Source of the DNA: Heterohyrax brucei
Lineage: Eukaryota; Chordata; Mammalia; Hyracoidea; Procaviidae
DNA: 64,000 nucleotides
Reading direction: 5' to 3'
Assembly: GCA_028571685.1 (NCBI GenBank)
Contig: CM053142.1
Location: 123,992,796-124,056,795 of the forward strand
Shown: positions 33,552-44,886 of the stretch, in pieces
Position numbering within the stretch: the stretch's first letter is position 1
How the letters are laid out: every line of letters starts with the position of its first letter
Position numbers and translations under genes: made by a program
Notes under the pieces: model-generated
Database searches by the model: none
What the model was told of the DNA's origin: nothing
What the model saw: the letters and a program-made list of their open reading frames with translations, nothing else

Positions 33552-34106
33552 AAAATTTTCTTTTCAGCTTTTTTACTGTCGTCATTTCTTCCATTTACTT
33601 TAGCTCTGTACGTTCAAGAGTAAGTTTCAGGGTCTCTTCTGATATCCATTTTTTCTTTTCTTTCTTTCCTATCTTTCTAATAACCTATTGTGTTCTTCAT
33701 GTATGATGTCATCCCACAACTCATCTGGTCCTTAGTCATTAGTTTTTAATCCACAAATCTATCTTTGAGATACTTGGCAAAGAGCAAACAAATCTGTCTT
33801 GCAAGAAGTACAGCCAGAAGGCTCTTAGAAGCAAGGATGGTGTGACTACATCTTGCATACTTTGGACACATTATCAGGAGGGACCAGGCCCTAAAGAAAG
33901 ACATCATACTTGATAAAGTTGAGAGTCAATGAAAAAGAGAAAGACCCTCAGCAAGACGGACTAATACAGCAACTGCAAAAAGAAGCCCAAACATAGTAAA
34001 GATTGCAGGACAGCACAGGACCAGGCAGTGTTTCATTCTTTTATACAGACGGTTACCATAAAGTAGAACCGACTCGAGCGTATGTAACAAGTTGTCAGAT
34101 AATAAG
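33552..34106 (+). mobile_element. RTE LINE with inverted 5' part
   Basis: 33552-33780 matches the minus strand of RTE (compare 12590-12790: GTTTCAGGGTCTCTTCTGAT, CCCACAACTCATCTGGTCC). From about 33783 the plus strand of the RTE 3' end begins (AAATCTGTCTTGCAAGAAGT, GGACACATTATCAGGAGGGA, GAACCGACTCGAGCG). The junction is abrupt. A single insertion with 5' inversion (twin priming) and loss of about 1.5 kb between the two parts explains it; two independent insertions are the alternative. Confidence 0.8.
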
Positions 34107-35834
34107 CAGCCCACCTATGCTTTTGAGCTGCCATATTGCCTAGGTAACATTAGGAGGGAATCCAGAGCTAACTGGGGAGCCAAAAACAATAAAAAGAAAA
34201 GAAAAATTATACATTACCCAAATTTCCTGGGCTTTGGTTTTTGAACTCACTTCTAGCGGATTCCACATAGAGAACACAAAATCCTAAAATAATTAACTAA
34301 ATAAGATAATATTTCTGTTCATAATTATTTCATTTTTTAACATATAGTTTTAGGAAAAACTAACATACATGACCAATTGTACTTTCTTACAAATATGCAT
34401 GTATTAGTCTACTATATATTGATCCACTGCAAATCAGCTTGGCTGGCAAACCAGAAACAAAACTGTGGTCAGTAACAGTTTCAAATGAGCATAATTTCCA
34501 TATAATTCATAGAACCTGTGATAACTATCATTATAGGAATACTACTGATAATCTTCACAGTAAGTCTTTTATTGCATTTGGATCCTCTTATGAGCTAAAA
34601 GTCTCGTTTCTATTGTCTGTGTTTCCCTAAATTGTCAATATCACTTTTATCATTTTGACTAACAATATGAAGTTTTGTGTGCATTTAGTTGAATGCCAAT
34701 ATATTGTTTTCCACAGCTGGTTTTTGCTCTATTTTAACACTATGCCTCAAAGTGTTCCCTCAATATCAGCAAATCATGCAGTCCTGATTTCCTGTAAGGA
34801 ATTTAGTGCCTAAAACCAGTTATGGTACAAATCTTTTCTATGAGTTATTTTCACAATGACTACAAGTTTTGCATGAAATCAGGTCATATGTATCATATAT
34901 ATTACTTAGAAAGAGTTTGCTGAGGTTCTATACCTCACTTCCCAGAAAAACCTGAGCATTAAACAGCAGTCACAATGTTGACAATATTTGTATGAGGAGT
35001 AAACAGAAACAGAGATTTTCAAATTATAAAAATTAAATATTCAGCAACTTGCTACAGGCTAGAATTCTATGATATAAACAATCACAGATCATAACACAAG
35101 TTCTTGCTTCCTGCCTAGTCTTACCAATGAAAACAGTATAACAACTTTGAGAAAACATTCAACCGACAATTCCAAATCATGCCAAGACTTGCAAAATCAA
35201 TATACAGACTGAAAAAAATATATGACAGTACACAAGTATTGCCTCATATGTCATCAACTTCTCTGTACTGACTCTTAGTAGACCTCTATATCATGCAAAA
35301 GACCATCAGGTGGACTTGACTTTCAAAATCATACAACTGCACTAACCAAGAAGCATAGTGTAAGCTGGTAAAAAAAAAAAAAAAATGCGAGTGTATATGT
35401 TAGCAATTAATGGAGGAAGGCAAAACTGGATCTCTGGGGTCTGCGTCTGTGATATTTCACCTCAAAAGTAATATTTACACCTGTGGTCAGATTTATCATC
35501 CACAAAACTATAAAGAAAAGCCATTGGGGGGGCATGTCAGTGCGAGTACATGTCAGGCTCCAGAACAACACCACTTTATATAAACAGCTGGTTAAAAATA
35601 TTAATGTCTTCATAATTGAAAGAGCACCAGTGCATGTAGGAAAGTCTGCAAGTAAGTCTGTTGTTTCCGTGTGACTAGAACAATAATTTTTCAGAGGAAA
35701 AGGATACTGTATGTCAGTAACTGAAAAGTAAAAGTAGGATCATTTCCCCACATAAATAGGAAGCTGGATAACTCTTCTGTCACCCAAGCCCACTTTTAGG
35801 AGAACAAAAGAAACCTCCAAGAAATACTCAGGTG
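34107..35834. other. 1.7 kb without recognised repeats
   Basis: A run of 16 A lies at about 35371-35386. AT-rich; no exon supported. Confidence 0.5.
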
Positions 35835-36328
35835 TGTCTTAGTCACCTAGTGCTGCTAAAATAGAAATACCACAGGCAGATAGCTTTAATGAAGAGAAAT
35901 TTGTTTCCTCACAGTAAAGTAGACTAAAAGTCCAAATTCAGAGCATCAGCTCCAGGGGAAAGCTTTCCCTCTTTTTGGCTCTGGAAGAAGGTCCTTGTCA
36001 TCAATCTTCCCCTGGACTGGGAGCTTCTCAGGCACAGGGATCCTGAGTTCTACAGATGTGCTCTTTTCCCTGAGTTTTTTCTTGGTAGTATGAGGTCTCC
36101 ACTATCTGCTTGCTTCCCTTTCCTTTATAACCCAAGGGATTGCCTCAGCACAATCCAAGCTCGTGGACTGTGTCCTGCCTCACTAACACAACCACTGCTT
36201 TCTCCCTCATTAACATCACAGAGGCAGGATTCACTACACACAGGAAAAAAAAAATTACACAATACCAGGAATCATGGCCCAGTAAAACTAATACATATTT
36301 TGCAGGGGACACCATTCTATCCATGACA
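35835..36328 (-). mobile_element. ERVL-MaLR solo LTR, full length
   Basis: TGTCTTAGTCACCTAGTGCT to GACACCATTCTATCCATGACA, 494 bp, with TG...CA ends. AGGTG (35830-35834) and AGTTG (36329-36333) are the expected 5-bp target duplication with one change. Confidence 0.92.
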
Positions 36329-36483
36329 AGTTGTCTTCTTAATGTGCATATTTCATTCCAAAAGCTACGAGAACACCTGACTTCAGAAAAAGATTTTGCA
36401 TTTTTATATTATTTAAGTGACTAATTTCAATTTGAGTATGCCTCTATTACTTTTATTTCTGTCCTCTTTAATAACTTTCACTT

Positions 36484-36525
36484 TTGAGTCGGATCTGACT
36501 CGACAGCACTTGGCTGGCTGGCTTT
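36484..36525 (+). mobile_element. AfroSINE/RTE tail fragment
   Basis: TGAGTCGGATCTGACTCGAC AGCACTTGG is the shared SINE/RTE 3' end; nothing else of either element is present. Confidence 0.65.
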
Positions 36526-39383
36526 ACTTTTGGCATTGTTCAGGTTCTTCTGAAAATAAAGAAAGATTATTCATAATCTCAGATCTTCACTTTGATGGAC
36601 TTTATACCACAGTTCCACAGTGACTCAGTTTCACAGCCACTAGTCTCTAATTCCTTTTCCCTTGGCTTCTACAAAAATAGAAATCAGAAGGCTTGTTTGC
36701 CTCCCTCAGTTGGAAAGTACAAACTCCAGTGCTACTCAGAACTGCCCTCTCCAGTTTTATTTCTCTTAAACGCAGGCAACACCTTTTCTTCATTAGCCTG
36801 AATTGTGGTGAAATTTCTTATTAATTCAAATGAAAGGAAGGAAATTAGATCTACGAAATGAACCATCAAGAAATTTTCACTACTCTATCCCCCACAGAAG
36901 CTGGCTTTTGTTCTCAGTGACCTCTCTTCAAGTCCAAGGACACATCTGAATTACCTGTGCAAACTAACCACATAGGAATTTTGCTATTAACAGAGTAGGT
37001 TGTAGGTTGGAGCTTTGAGGGAAAGAGATGAGATGAGACTCTCTTTTTATAATTTCACCTCTGCTCTCTTCTGAAACAACTGAAAAATATCTAAGCTATT
37101 TTTCCTGCTGGCACCCAGAGAGCAATTATCTCATATTCCACCTGCCTCCCTGGAACAGGACTTACCATAGTTTAGCAAGAAACTCTTATATCACACTAAT
37201 CAAATCATGAGGTGGGCTAGTACTCCCACTTTCTTTTAGAATATGGAAAAATTCATAGACTCAACATGTTATACAAAAAATTCATTTTCGAGGATTTCTC
37301 CTTCACCAAGCCAAAAGTTATCTGTTGATTTCCTTAGAGGATTTGGGATGTTTTGTACTACTTGGCTGTTGTCAAGAATCACTGGGAAATGTGAGTATGC
37401 AGTCTGCATGATTGTATCCATCAGAAATATTGTGATCATAGGTAATTGTTTAACAGTAGAAAGGATGAATTCCTACTGATTAAACGTAGCAGTATTTCCA
37501 ACATCAGTAGAAGGATGGCTCTCAGAAACTGTGACGCCTGAATGTCACTGATTTTCTCCATATTTTAAGTCTCTATATTGGGACATCACAAAGCAGGCAC
37601 TCTCTAGAAATCAACAAGACAGAGGCAGAGTGATTTTGTACCGCAATTTCTACAGAAGAGACTAGTTTATGCAGTGATATCAGCCACCAATAAATGGCCC
37701 CTTGCTCTCCAGGCTGACGCCTTTCTTACTGCTCCATAACAGCCTGTTATCTTTTATAGTTATCTCTGACCATAACAGCAAATCCTTAGCGGCACATAGG
37801 CAGGAAAGAATCAAAACTGAGATTCCAGTAAAGGTCTGTTTTGTTTACTTTCTGGAAATCACTAATCTGCTACTTTTACTATGAGTACACGGGGACAGTG
37901 ATGGCATCTAATCTTTTGCCCTATACACATCTAGCACATTACCAAAATGAAGAGCATCCTAAACTACAGCTTTCCAACGCTTAAGCTACTTCCTAGATGG
38001 TCAGCCACCTTCGGAAGCCACATGCTTAGGAATACACTGAAAATTGTATTTTAATAGCATTAACAGTTTTCAAGATAATACAAACAATAGAAAAGACACA
38101 CCTTAAATCACATAATGATACTAGCTAACTTGAGTTGAGTACTTCTATACGACAAGTTTAATGTATGAAACTCCCTTACACATGAATGTAGTGCTGATGT
38201 TTTCAAATAAAAAACACTTTTATCAGAATTAAACACAATGCTTGTTACAGTCAACACCCATACATGTATCGAGTTCATCCCGGTATTCGTAGTACAGCAA
38301 AGTAGCCTTACTTCCTGACAGTGGGAACACACCTGCCAGCTAGTCGTGGGAGTAGCAGTCATTCTTTTGCTCCCTATTCTTCTTTCTTTCTTTCATGAAC
38401 CACCTGAAACCAGCTCTCAGCAAGAAACTAAATGAAATTCTAAAGATACAGATGTCACCTTCCTTTTTAAGGTATTTATTGCTTCTATTACTTTATTTTT
38501 AGGAACACCACAGAAGAATTTGAGTTTAAAAGGTGTACTGAAAGAAGCATAATAATAGCAGTGGGCTGCAGAAATTTTCTTTCACATTCTGTTACAACTG
38601 GGATTTATTTTTTAAAAAAAAAAAAACCTCAATGATTATAATTCTTTGCATACAAACAAGGGTGGGGTGTGTGCGCGCGTACGCATGCAAGTGAGTGTAA
38701 GAGAGAGACCCAAAATTTACCAAACACATATTAAAAAATATACTAGCCAGGAACAACCATCATAAAAGCAAATGCAGTCAACAACTCCATCTTTGACTTG
38801 ATTTCATTGAAACCCAGACTCATAGAAGCTATTCAGCAAAGGAGATGATATTGAATGGTCCTTTATTAGTGCAGAAAGCAGCATAGCTCCCTTCTATCGC
38901 CAGTAACTAGGACTAGATCTCTACAACAACCACTGAGCGAAAAAAAAAAAAAAAAGTATTCTGTGAGTTAAAGGTGACCCCAAGGAAAATTATTTGCAGT
39001 TCAAAAACACCTCAGTCATCCACAGAAAAATCACTCAATTATCTGAGTCTCTGAATATTTGACCTAAAATTTAAAAAAATATTATACCATTTTACTGTAT
39101 CATAAGCTGTCAGTGTATTCTCTTGTTTTTGTTTTTGTCTTTTGCTTTGCAATCATGTTTTGAAAACCAATCTGCAGTTAGTGCAATGAATTACTTACTA
39201 TGGCCCTTGTAGCCACGCATGGTCTTGTGACTTCTGCAAAATATTTAGGTAGGATTATGTAAATGATACGCTTGTGTGCTACCAAGAGGATGGGACAGAC
39301 TGCTTACCATACAGGTAAGGTGTGTAGAACCCTAACAAGTGGACTGGTCGGCTTTGCTATTCCATTAACTATAAAACATGGGT
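36526..39383. other. 2.9 kb mostly unassigned
   Basis: A runs at 38608-38626 and 38940-38955; a GTGTGTGCGCGCGTACGCATGC tract near 38666-38690 alternates purine and pyrimidine. No repeat family or exon supported. Confidence 0.5.
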
Positions 39384-39846
39384 ATCTATAACAGAAATAC
39401 CACAAATGAATGACTTTGACAAAAAAAATTTATTCCCTCAGAGTGCAGTAGGCTAGAAGCCCACACTCAGGGTATCAGCTCCATGGGAAGCCTCTCTTTC
39501 GGCTGACTTTGACAGAAGGTCCTTGGCATTGATCTTCTCTTGGTCTTGCAACCCTAGGTCCAAAGGGCATTGTCTGCTCCAGACACTGTGTTCTGGGTAC
39601 TGTGAGGTTGCCAGGTCTCACTGCTCACTCCTTCCTTTTTCATCTCCAAAGACACAATCCAATCCTGTAGACTGAGTCCTGTCTCATTAACATAACTGCC
39701 ACTAATTCTGTATCACAGAGTTTGCAATACATAAGAAAACCCCATCAAATGATAAAGTGGTGGAGAATCAAACAATAGTGCCAGTCATGGCATAGGTAAG
39801 TTGAAAGATATCTGGGGTGGGATGGGGGACACAATTCAATACACGA
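39384..39846 (-). mobile_element. ERVL-MaLR LTR
   Basis: CTATAACAGAAATACCACAA, GGCTAGAAGCCCACACTCAG, CTCATTAACATAACTGCCAC and GGGGGACACAATTCAATACA, minus strand; the first 15 bp are missing. Confidence 0.9.
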
Positions 39847-40110
39847 TGCCCCATAACTGTGAGTATGGTTTGTGAGTTCTATAGATCAATTGCAAAGAAT
39901 TATCAAACCATATAGAGTAATAGAGGATGCTGCAGGAGAAACACCTGGGGTCAGATCTGGTGCAAAGGTTGGAGAGAAGAGGTAAGTATGACCTCCACTT
40001 CATAGGACTCAGCCTTGGGCTGATGCTGACCTTGACTCTCTCTCATTCCCCCTGTGAAGTTGGACTAGGAGATCTCATGCCACCATGCCATTTTTATGAT
40101 AGTTTACTGT
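39842..40110 (+). mobile_element. LTR-like dispersed repeat, copy 2
   Basis: Homologous over about 260 bp to 5334-5610 (see there). It directly follows the MaLR LTR. I do not recognise the family; the purine-rich start and length suggest an ERVL-type LTR. Confidence 0.5.
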
Positions 40111-40282
40111 AATCTGTCTTCAAGCTGTTGATTATAATACATGAATGTTTCAGCTAGACCAAATTTCAAATAGCATAATCAAAATGTATGAAATAAACTC
40201 CACACAATCACCTAAAACCCTCACATAGTTAAAGTACTAAGAGACAAACTTCAAAGTCTTACCAAAATAGTAATCTTTCAAT
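40111..40282. other. Unassigned sequence
   Basis: Nothing recognised. Confidence 0.5.
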
Positions 40283-40301
40283 AAAGTATTTATTAAGCCT
40301 G

Positions 40302-40352
40302 ACAGGATCTCTATGAGTCAGAAACGACTCAACAGTAACAGGCACAGGTTTA
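40302..40352 (+). mobile_element. AfroSINE 3'-end fragment in L2
   Basis: GATCTCTATGAGTCAGAAAC GACTCAACAGTAACAGGC is the tail of the SINE only, with L2 sequence on both sides. Confidence 0.8.
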
Positions 40353-40672
40353 TGGTATGACAGGTACTGTCCTAGGTGCTGTGAATACAGTGATGAAAAC
40401 TTCTAGAGTCCCTCACATGAAGCACAGAGTTTAACGAGTCAGAGGCTGATGTGTACTATGCAAAGACTAAGACTAAGGATGTAACAGAAAGCCAGATGAA
40501 AGTCTTCTTTGAAAGGGTGGTATTTAGCATAAAATTGGAATGTCAAGAAGCAGACAATCTTGTGAACATAAAGGAGAATAGTTTTCCAGGCAGACAAAAC
40601 ACCAAGACTTAAAAGTGGGCTAAAGTTTGGCATGTGACAAGAACATGGGAAACTAAGATGAGAACACCAAAA

Positions 40673-40864
40673 TTTTAAAAAGTGGCCATCAAATGAATTC
40701 TGACTTATGACTGCCCAATATGTACAGAGTAGAACTGCTCCATATAGTGACTTTTCAGAAAGAGATTACTAACCTTTTCTTCCAAGATACCTCTAAGTGG
40801 GTTCAAATCACCAACGTTTTGGTTAGTAGAAGAGTGCTTAACTGTTTGTGTCACCCAGGAACTT
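40673..40864 (-). mobile_element. AfroSINE variant with longer middle section, in L2
   Basis: GTGGCCATCAAATGAATTCT, CTTTTCTTCCAAGATACCTC, TAAGTGGGTTCAAATCACCA and TTTGTGTCACCCAGGAACTT. Confidence 0.88.
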
Positions 40865-41267
40865 CTAGGCCCACAAAATACCATCAGAGAAATAGGTAGG
40901 AGTCTGATCAGGTCAGGTACGTCTTTGAGAGGCTGTGTAACAAAACAGTGGATTTTCTTCTAAGTGAGATGGGAGGTTTTAAGCATGAAAGTGACATGAT
41001 CTCATTCACAGTTTTAAAACATTGTCTACTCCATAAAGGACACACTGTTGGGGAAGTGATGCTTACTTGGACTAGAATGTTAGAAGAGAAAAGTAGACAG
41101 ATTTGGAATATGTATGGAACATGGAATGTGAATGACTATGTTTAATCATATTGGCTGATGGAATAAATATAGACAGTATCAGAAAGAACAGAATTAAGGT
41201 TAACTTCAAGTAGGTGGGTGAGGTGCCAAAGATGCAGAAAACAAATACAAGCACACATGAGAGGAAA

Positions 41268-41756
41268 TGTCATGGATTGAATTGTGTCCTCCCAAAAATG
41301 TGTGTAGAAATTTGGCTGGGCCATGAATCCTGGCATTATATGATGTTCTTTTACGCTATAAACCCTGCCTCAATGAAGTTAGTGAGTGAGGATGGGCCGC
41401 AGTTGTGTTGGTGAGGCAGGACTCAAGGTGTAAGATTGTACTGTGCCTTGAGGCAATCTCTGGGTATATAAAGGAAAGGGAAGCAAAGAGTTGTGGAGCT
41501 CATACTCCCAAGAAGCAGTGCCTGGAGAGAACATATCCTCTGGAAAGGACCCAGGGTCCCTGAGTATCAGAAGGTCACAGAGCAGGAGAAGACTGTCAAC
41601 ACACACATTCCTCCAGAACCAGCAGAGAAAGTCTTCCCCTGAAGCTGACACCTGGAATTTAGACTTTCAGCTAACTGGACTGTAACAAAATAAAATTTCT
41701 TTTTAAAGCCATCTACTTGTGGTATTTCTGTTAAAGCAGCACTATATGACTAAGAC
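41268..41756 (+). mobile_element. ERVL-MaLR solo LTR, full length, plus strand
   Basis: TGTCATGGATTGAATTGTGT, GAGGCAGGACTCAAGGTGTA, GGGTATATAAAGGAAAGGGA (TATA-like), AATAAAATTTCTTTTTAAAG and AGCAGCACTATATGACTAAG: 489 bp. GGAAA before and GGAAG after fit a 5-bp target duplication. It shows what the minus-strand copies look like in sense orientation. An open frame antisense to it (41379-41651) is coincidental. Confidence 0.93.
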
Positions 41757-42261
41757 GGAAGAAAAACACAATTCTGCTTTGTCGTGTTATGTTTGACATT
41801 TCTTGGCATACTAGTTCTTTTATTAAGCCTAAAGTTTACAAAACTTGATGGTAGCAGGGTAGACAAAGAGACTCAACTTCTTATCATATGTCTCCAAGTC
41901 TCCTGCCTTAGACAAAGCTATGTCTCTGGAGGAAAATGACTAAGCTAAAATGTAGAATACACATGAGAATCAACCTCTTGGGCAATAGCATCCTATCCTC
42001 TCAATGTTAAAACAACTCACGTCAAAGGTTAAAATATTGAGTGACCAAAATAGAACAAAGTAAACAGAAGAGCAAATCCCCTGATCAATGACAAAGCTGA
42101 ACTGCTTCCAAGTAGGAGATTCTTATGCAATGAGGATTGTTTTTGATTAGAAGAAGAAATCAGGATAGATAAGGGGAAGCTCATCAACCTGAAAAAATGT
42201 TCTAAACACCCCTGCCTAAAATATTTTATTATTATTCTAGTATTGCACCTTTCTTTGCACT
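41757..42261. other. Unassigned sequence
   Basis: Nothing recognised. Confidence 0.5.
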
Positions 42262-42458
42262 AGAACCAAAGGCACTGCCATTGAGTCAATTCTTACTCAT
42301 AGTGACCTTACAGGTCAGAGTAGAACTCCTTATTCATAGTGACCTTATAGGTCAGAGTAGAACTGCCCTGTAGAATTTCCAAGGAGCACCTAGTGGATTT
42401 GAACTGCCAATCTTTTGGTTAGCAGACATAGCAGTTAACCACTATACCACCAGGGTTA
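42262..42458 (-). mobile_element. AfroSINE with internal 37-bp duplication
   Basis: GGCACTGCCATTGAGTCAAT to ACCACTATACCACCAGGGTT. The segment TTACTCATAGTGACC...AACTCC (42293-42329) is repeated as TTATTCATAGTGACC...AACTGCC (42330-42367) with three differences. Confidence 0.93.
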
Positions 42459-42464
42459 ACACGA

Positions 42465-42645
42465 AGTGCCTTAATAGTTTGGGTTCTTTAATCTTCACAT
42501 GTGAGGTAGGTGGGTATTATCATACAGATATGAAGACAAACATTTAAAAAGCTAACTTATACACTATTACACAATTAAAGTGGTAAAGCCAGGATTTGAC
42601 TCTAAGTCTATTTAGCTTCAAAATTCATGTTAATGACCTCCTAAG
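42465..42645 (-). mobile_element. MIR SINE
   Basis: TTTAATCTTCACATGTGAGG, GGGTATTATCATACAGATAT and GTGGTAAAGCCAGGATTTGA match MIR in reverse complement; the AfroSINE inserted at its left side. Confidence 0.8.
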
Positions 42646-43879
42646 TTTTACAATTTGCTGGGTTCATTTCTGGTTACACAGTAGGACACAGTATAGTTTT
42701 GTCTGTCTACCATCACACAATGACAGACCATGGAGCTGCTAACATGAGGTCTATCAGACTGAGGGTGACTCTCTCCATCAAATAGCAAAGAAACAGGGCT
42801 ATTCCTGATGAGATGAGCCATACCTCAGAAATGTGTATCACTGAAGCAAATTAGGTCTTCTGTCCAACTATGTTATTTGTCAGAAACATCTGCGACTAAG
42901 CACTTTACGCATGTGAGCTGGATGTAAGAGTGGGTTGCTGGGTGCAGACTTGATTTTAGTTGACTGACTTATCAGAGCACTTTGTAATAACTTACCTGTG
43001 TTTCATTCAGTGTACAATAATTACCTGATGCAACACAATGATTTCAGTATGGTATGTCACTGTCCTTTCTACATGTAAAACACATATAAAGAAGGGAAAG
43101 ACAGTGCATGGCAGAACCAATATTGGCTTTAGGTCTCTGTACCTGGGTACCACTGTGTTCCAGCCAGCAGGACATCATGGGCATTGATTTTTTCCAGGGT
43201 ATACCATTAAGTAAATTTCTTTGCATTGCAAAACTCTAACACTTAATCTTACTTAATCTTGAAATTGCAGGACTCATTAAAAAGGAAAGCTTCTTTAAAC
43301 TCCTCAAATTTTAGTCTCTGATGCAATTTGTTTAAGGAGTCATATGTCTTACAAACTAATACATAACTCATGTATTAATATATAACTGAAAATGATTAAG
43401 TAGCAAGAAATTTGCTAACACTGGAGCATTTGCAGTGAGACATTATACGCTTCAAAACCTTTTCCATAGCTAACAAATCCATAAATATAAAACAATTTGA
43501 AAATGCTTGTAAGATTGTCAATTTCCTTCTTGCTTCTAAAGCCACATCCTTCAATCATCAATTTATTTTCACATCAGATAGCATTAAGCAAGCTTGTGTA
43601 TGTAATATTCACATCTAGCACATCTACGGTCCTTCTTTCCTACATAATTTTTAAATATTTAATAACTACAGGAAACTCATCTCTCATGAAAGATGGACAT
43701 AAGTGTTCTCATATTTTCTGTTCCCATAAGAAAACAACATTACTTTCATTCTTATTAAATGAAGTGCTTGTGTAATAACAGTGACATTTGAGTGTTTACT
43801 ACATGGCAGACACAAAAGGACTATTTTTATAACATCTTATTTAATATGTAAATTAAAAGATAAAGATAAAGCCCTTGCT
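42646..43879. other. 1.2 kb unassigned
   Basis: Nothing recognised; ACACTTAATCTT ACTTAATCTT is a small direct repeat near 43240. Confidence 0.5.
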
Positions 43880-44056
43880 ACCAAACTCATTGCCTCAAGT
43901 TGATTCCAACTCATAACAATCCTGTAAGACAGAGTAGAACTGCCTCATAGGGTTTTCAAAGCTGTTGTCTTTACATAAGCAGACGGCCACAACTTTCCCC
44001 TGCAGAGCACCTGCTGAGTTTGGTTAGCAGCCCAGCAGTTAACCACCAGGACTCCT
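43880..44056 (-). mobile_element. AfroSINE variant (CTGTTGTCTTTAC type)
   Basis: CAAGTTGATTCCAACTCATA, GGTTTTCAAAGCTGTTGTCT, TTACATAAGCAGACGGCCAC AACTTTCC and TTAACCACCAGGACTCC. The same variant occurs at 47.5, 47.8 and 54.9 kb. Confidence 0.88.
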
Positions 44057-44276
44057 TTCAACACTTTAAAAAAAGAAAGCCACCTCAGAATGGGGAAAAA
44101 TACTTGGCAACTATATGTCAGACCGACACCTGATATCCATAATCTATAAGATACTATAAAATACAAATAAGAAAAATATCAATCATCCAATTAAGAGATG
44201 GGCAGAGGAAATGGACAGACACTTCTTTAAAGAGGAGATCCAGGCAGCCCAAAAACACATGCGGACATGCTCATGA

Positions 44277-44798
44277 TCATTAGCTATTAAAGAAATTCAA
44301 AACTACAATGAGATACCATCTCACCCCAACAAGGTTGGCCATGATCCAAAAAACGGAAACAACAAATGCTGGAGAGGCTGTGGGGAGATTGGAACTCTCC
44401 TACACTGTTGGTGGGATTGCAAAATAGTGCAACCTCTTTGGAAAGCAATCTGGCGCTTCCTTAGAAAGCTGGATCTAGATATACCCTTTGACCTCATAAT
44501 TCCACTGCTTGGAATACATCCTACAGAATTAAGGCCACTCACACCAACTGATACATGCACACAAATGTTCATCGCAGCACAGTCCTCAATAGCAAAAAGA
44601 TGGAATCAACCCAGATGTCCAACAACAGAGGAATGGACTGGTAAACTATGGTATATATACTCAGTGGAACACTATGCGGTGATAAAGAACAACGACGACA
44701 ACAGGAAACATCTCATGACCTGGTTTCAACTGGAGGGCATTATGTTGAGTGAAAGTAGTCAGCAACAAAAGGACAAATATTGTATGAGACACCTATAA
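44277..44798 (+). pseudogene. L1 ORF2 C-terminal remnant
   Basis: Open frame of 174 codons from just after a stop at 44274 to the natural stop. It carries the cysteine-rich C-terminal motif (NKCWRGCGEIGTLLHCWWDC, residues about 30-49), then PFDLIIPLLGIHP and KLWYIYSVEHYAVIKNND, the standard end of L1 ORF2p. Reverse transcriptase and endonuclease are missing, and upstream the frame is shifted. Not a host gene. Confidence 0.92.
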
Positions 44799-44853
44799 AA
44801 AGAACTTAAAAGCAGACTCATGCATAACAGAAAAGACTCTTTGATGGTTGTAA

Positions 44854-44886
44854 GGGTGGAGAGGGCGGGAGGGGGAGGGGAGAGGG
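44854..44886 (+). other. G-rich polypurine tract in L1 3' UTR
   Basis: Six runs of three or more G within 33 bases (GGG, GGG, GGG, GGGGG, GGGG, GGG) separated by 1-6 bases, meeting the usual G-quadruplex pattern. Polypurine G tracts are a known feature of mammalian L1 3' UTRs. Confidence 0.85.

Larger units (their letters stand above)
40283..41125 (-). mobile_element. L2 LINE with two SINE insertions
   Basis: GTATTTATTAAGC, GACAGGTACTGTCCTAGGTG CTGTGAATACAG, later GAAAGTGACATGATCTCATT and GATGCTTACTTGGACTAGAATG follow L2 in reverse complement for about 550 bp. Interrupted at 40302-40352 and 40673-40864. Confidence 0.75.

Noticed and set aside
36090..36424. Overlapping 78- and 94-codon open frames
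   Set aside because: Mostly inside the MaLR LTR at 35835-36328, with no codon bias or domain.
38666..38690. GCGCGCGTACGC tract as a CpG island or promoter
   Set aside because: Too short, isolated, and part of a TG-type alternating tract.
41379..41651. 90-codon minus-strand open frame
   Set aside because: It lies wholly antisense inside a MaLR LTR.
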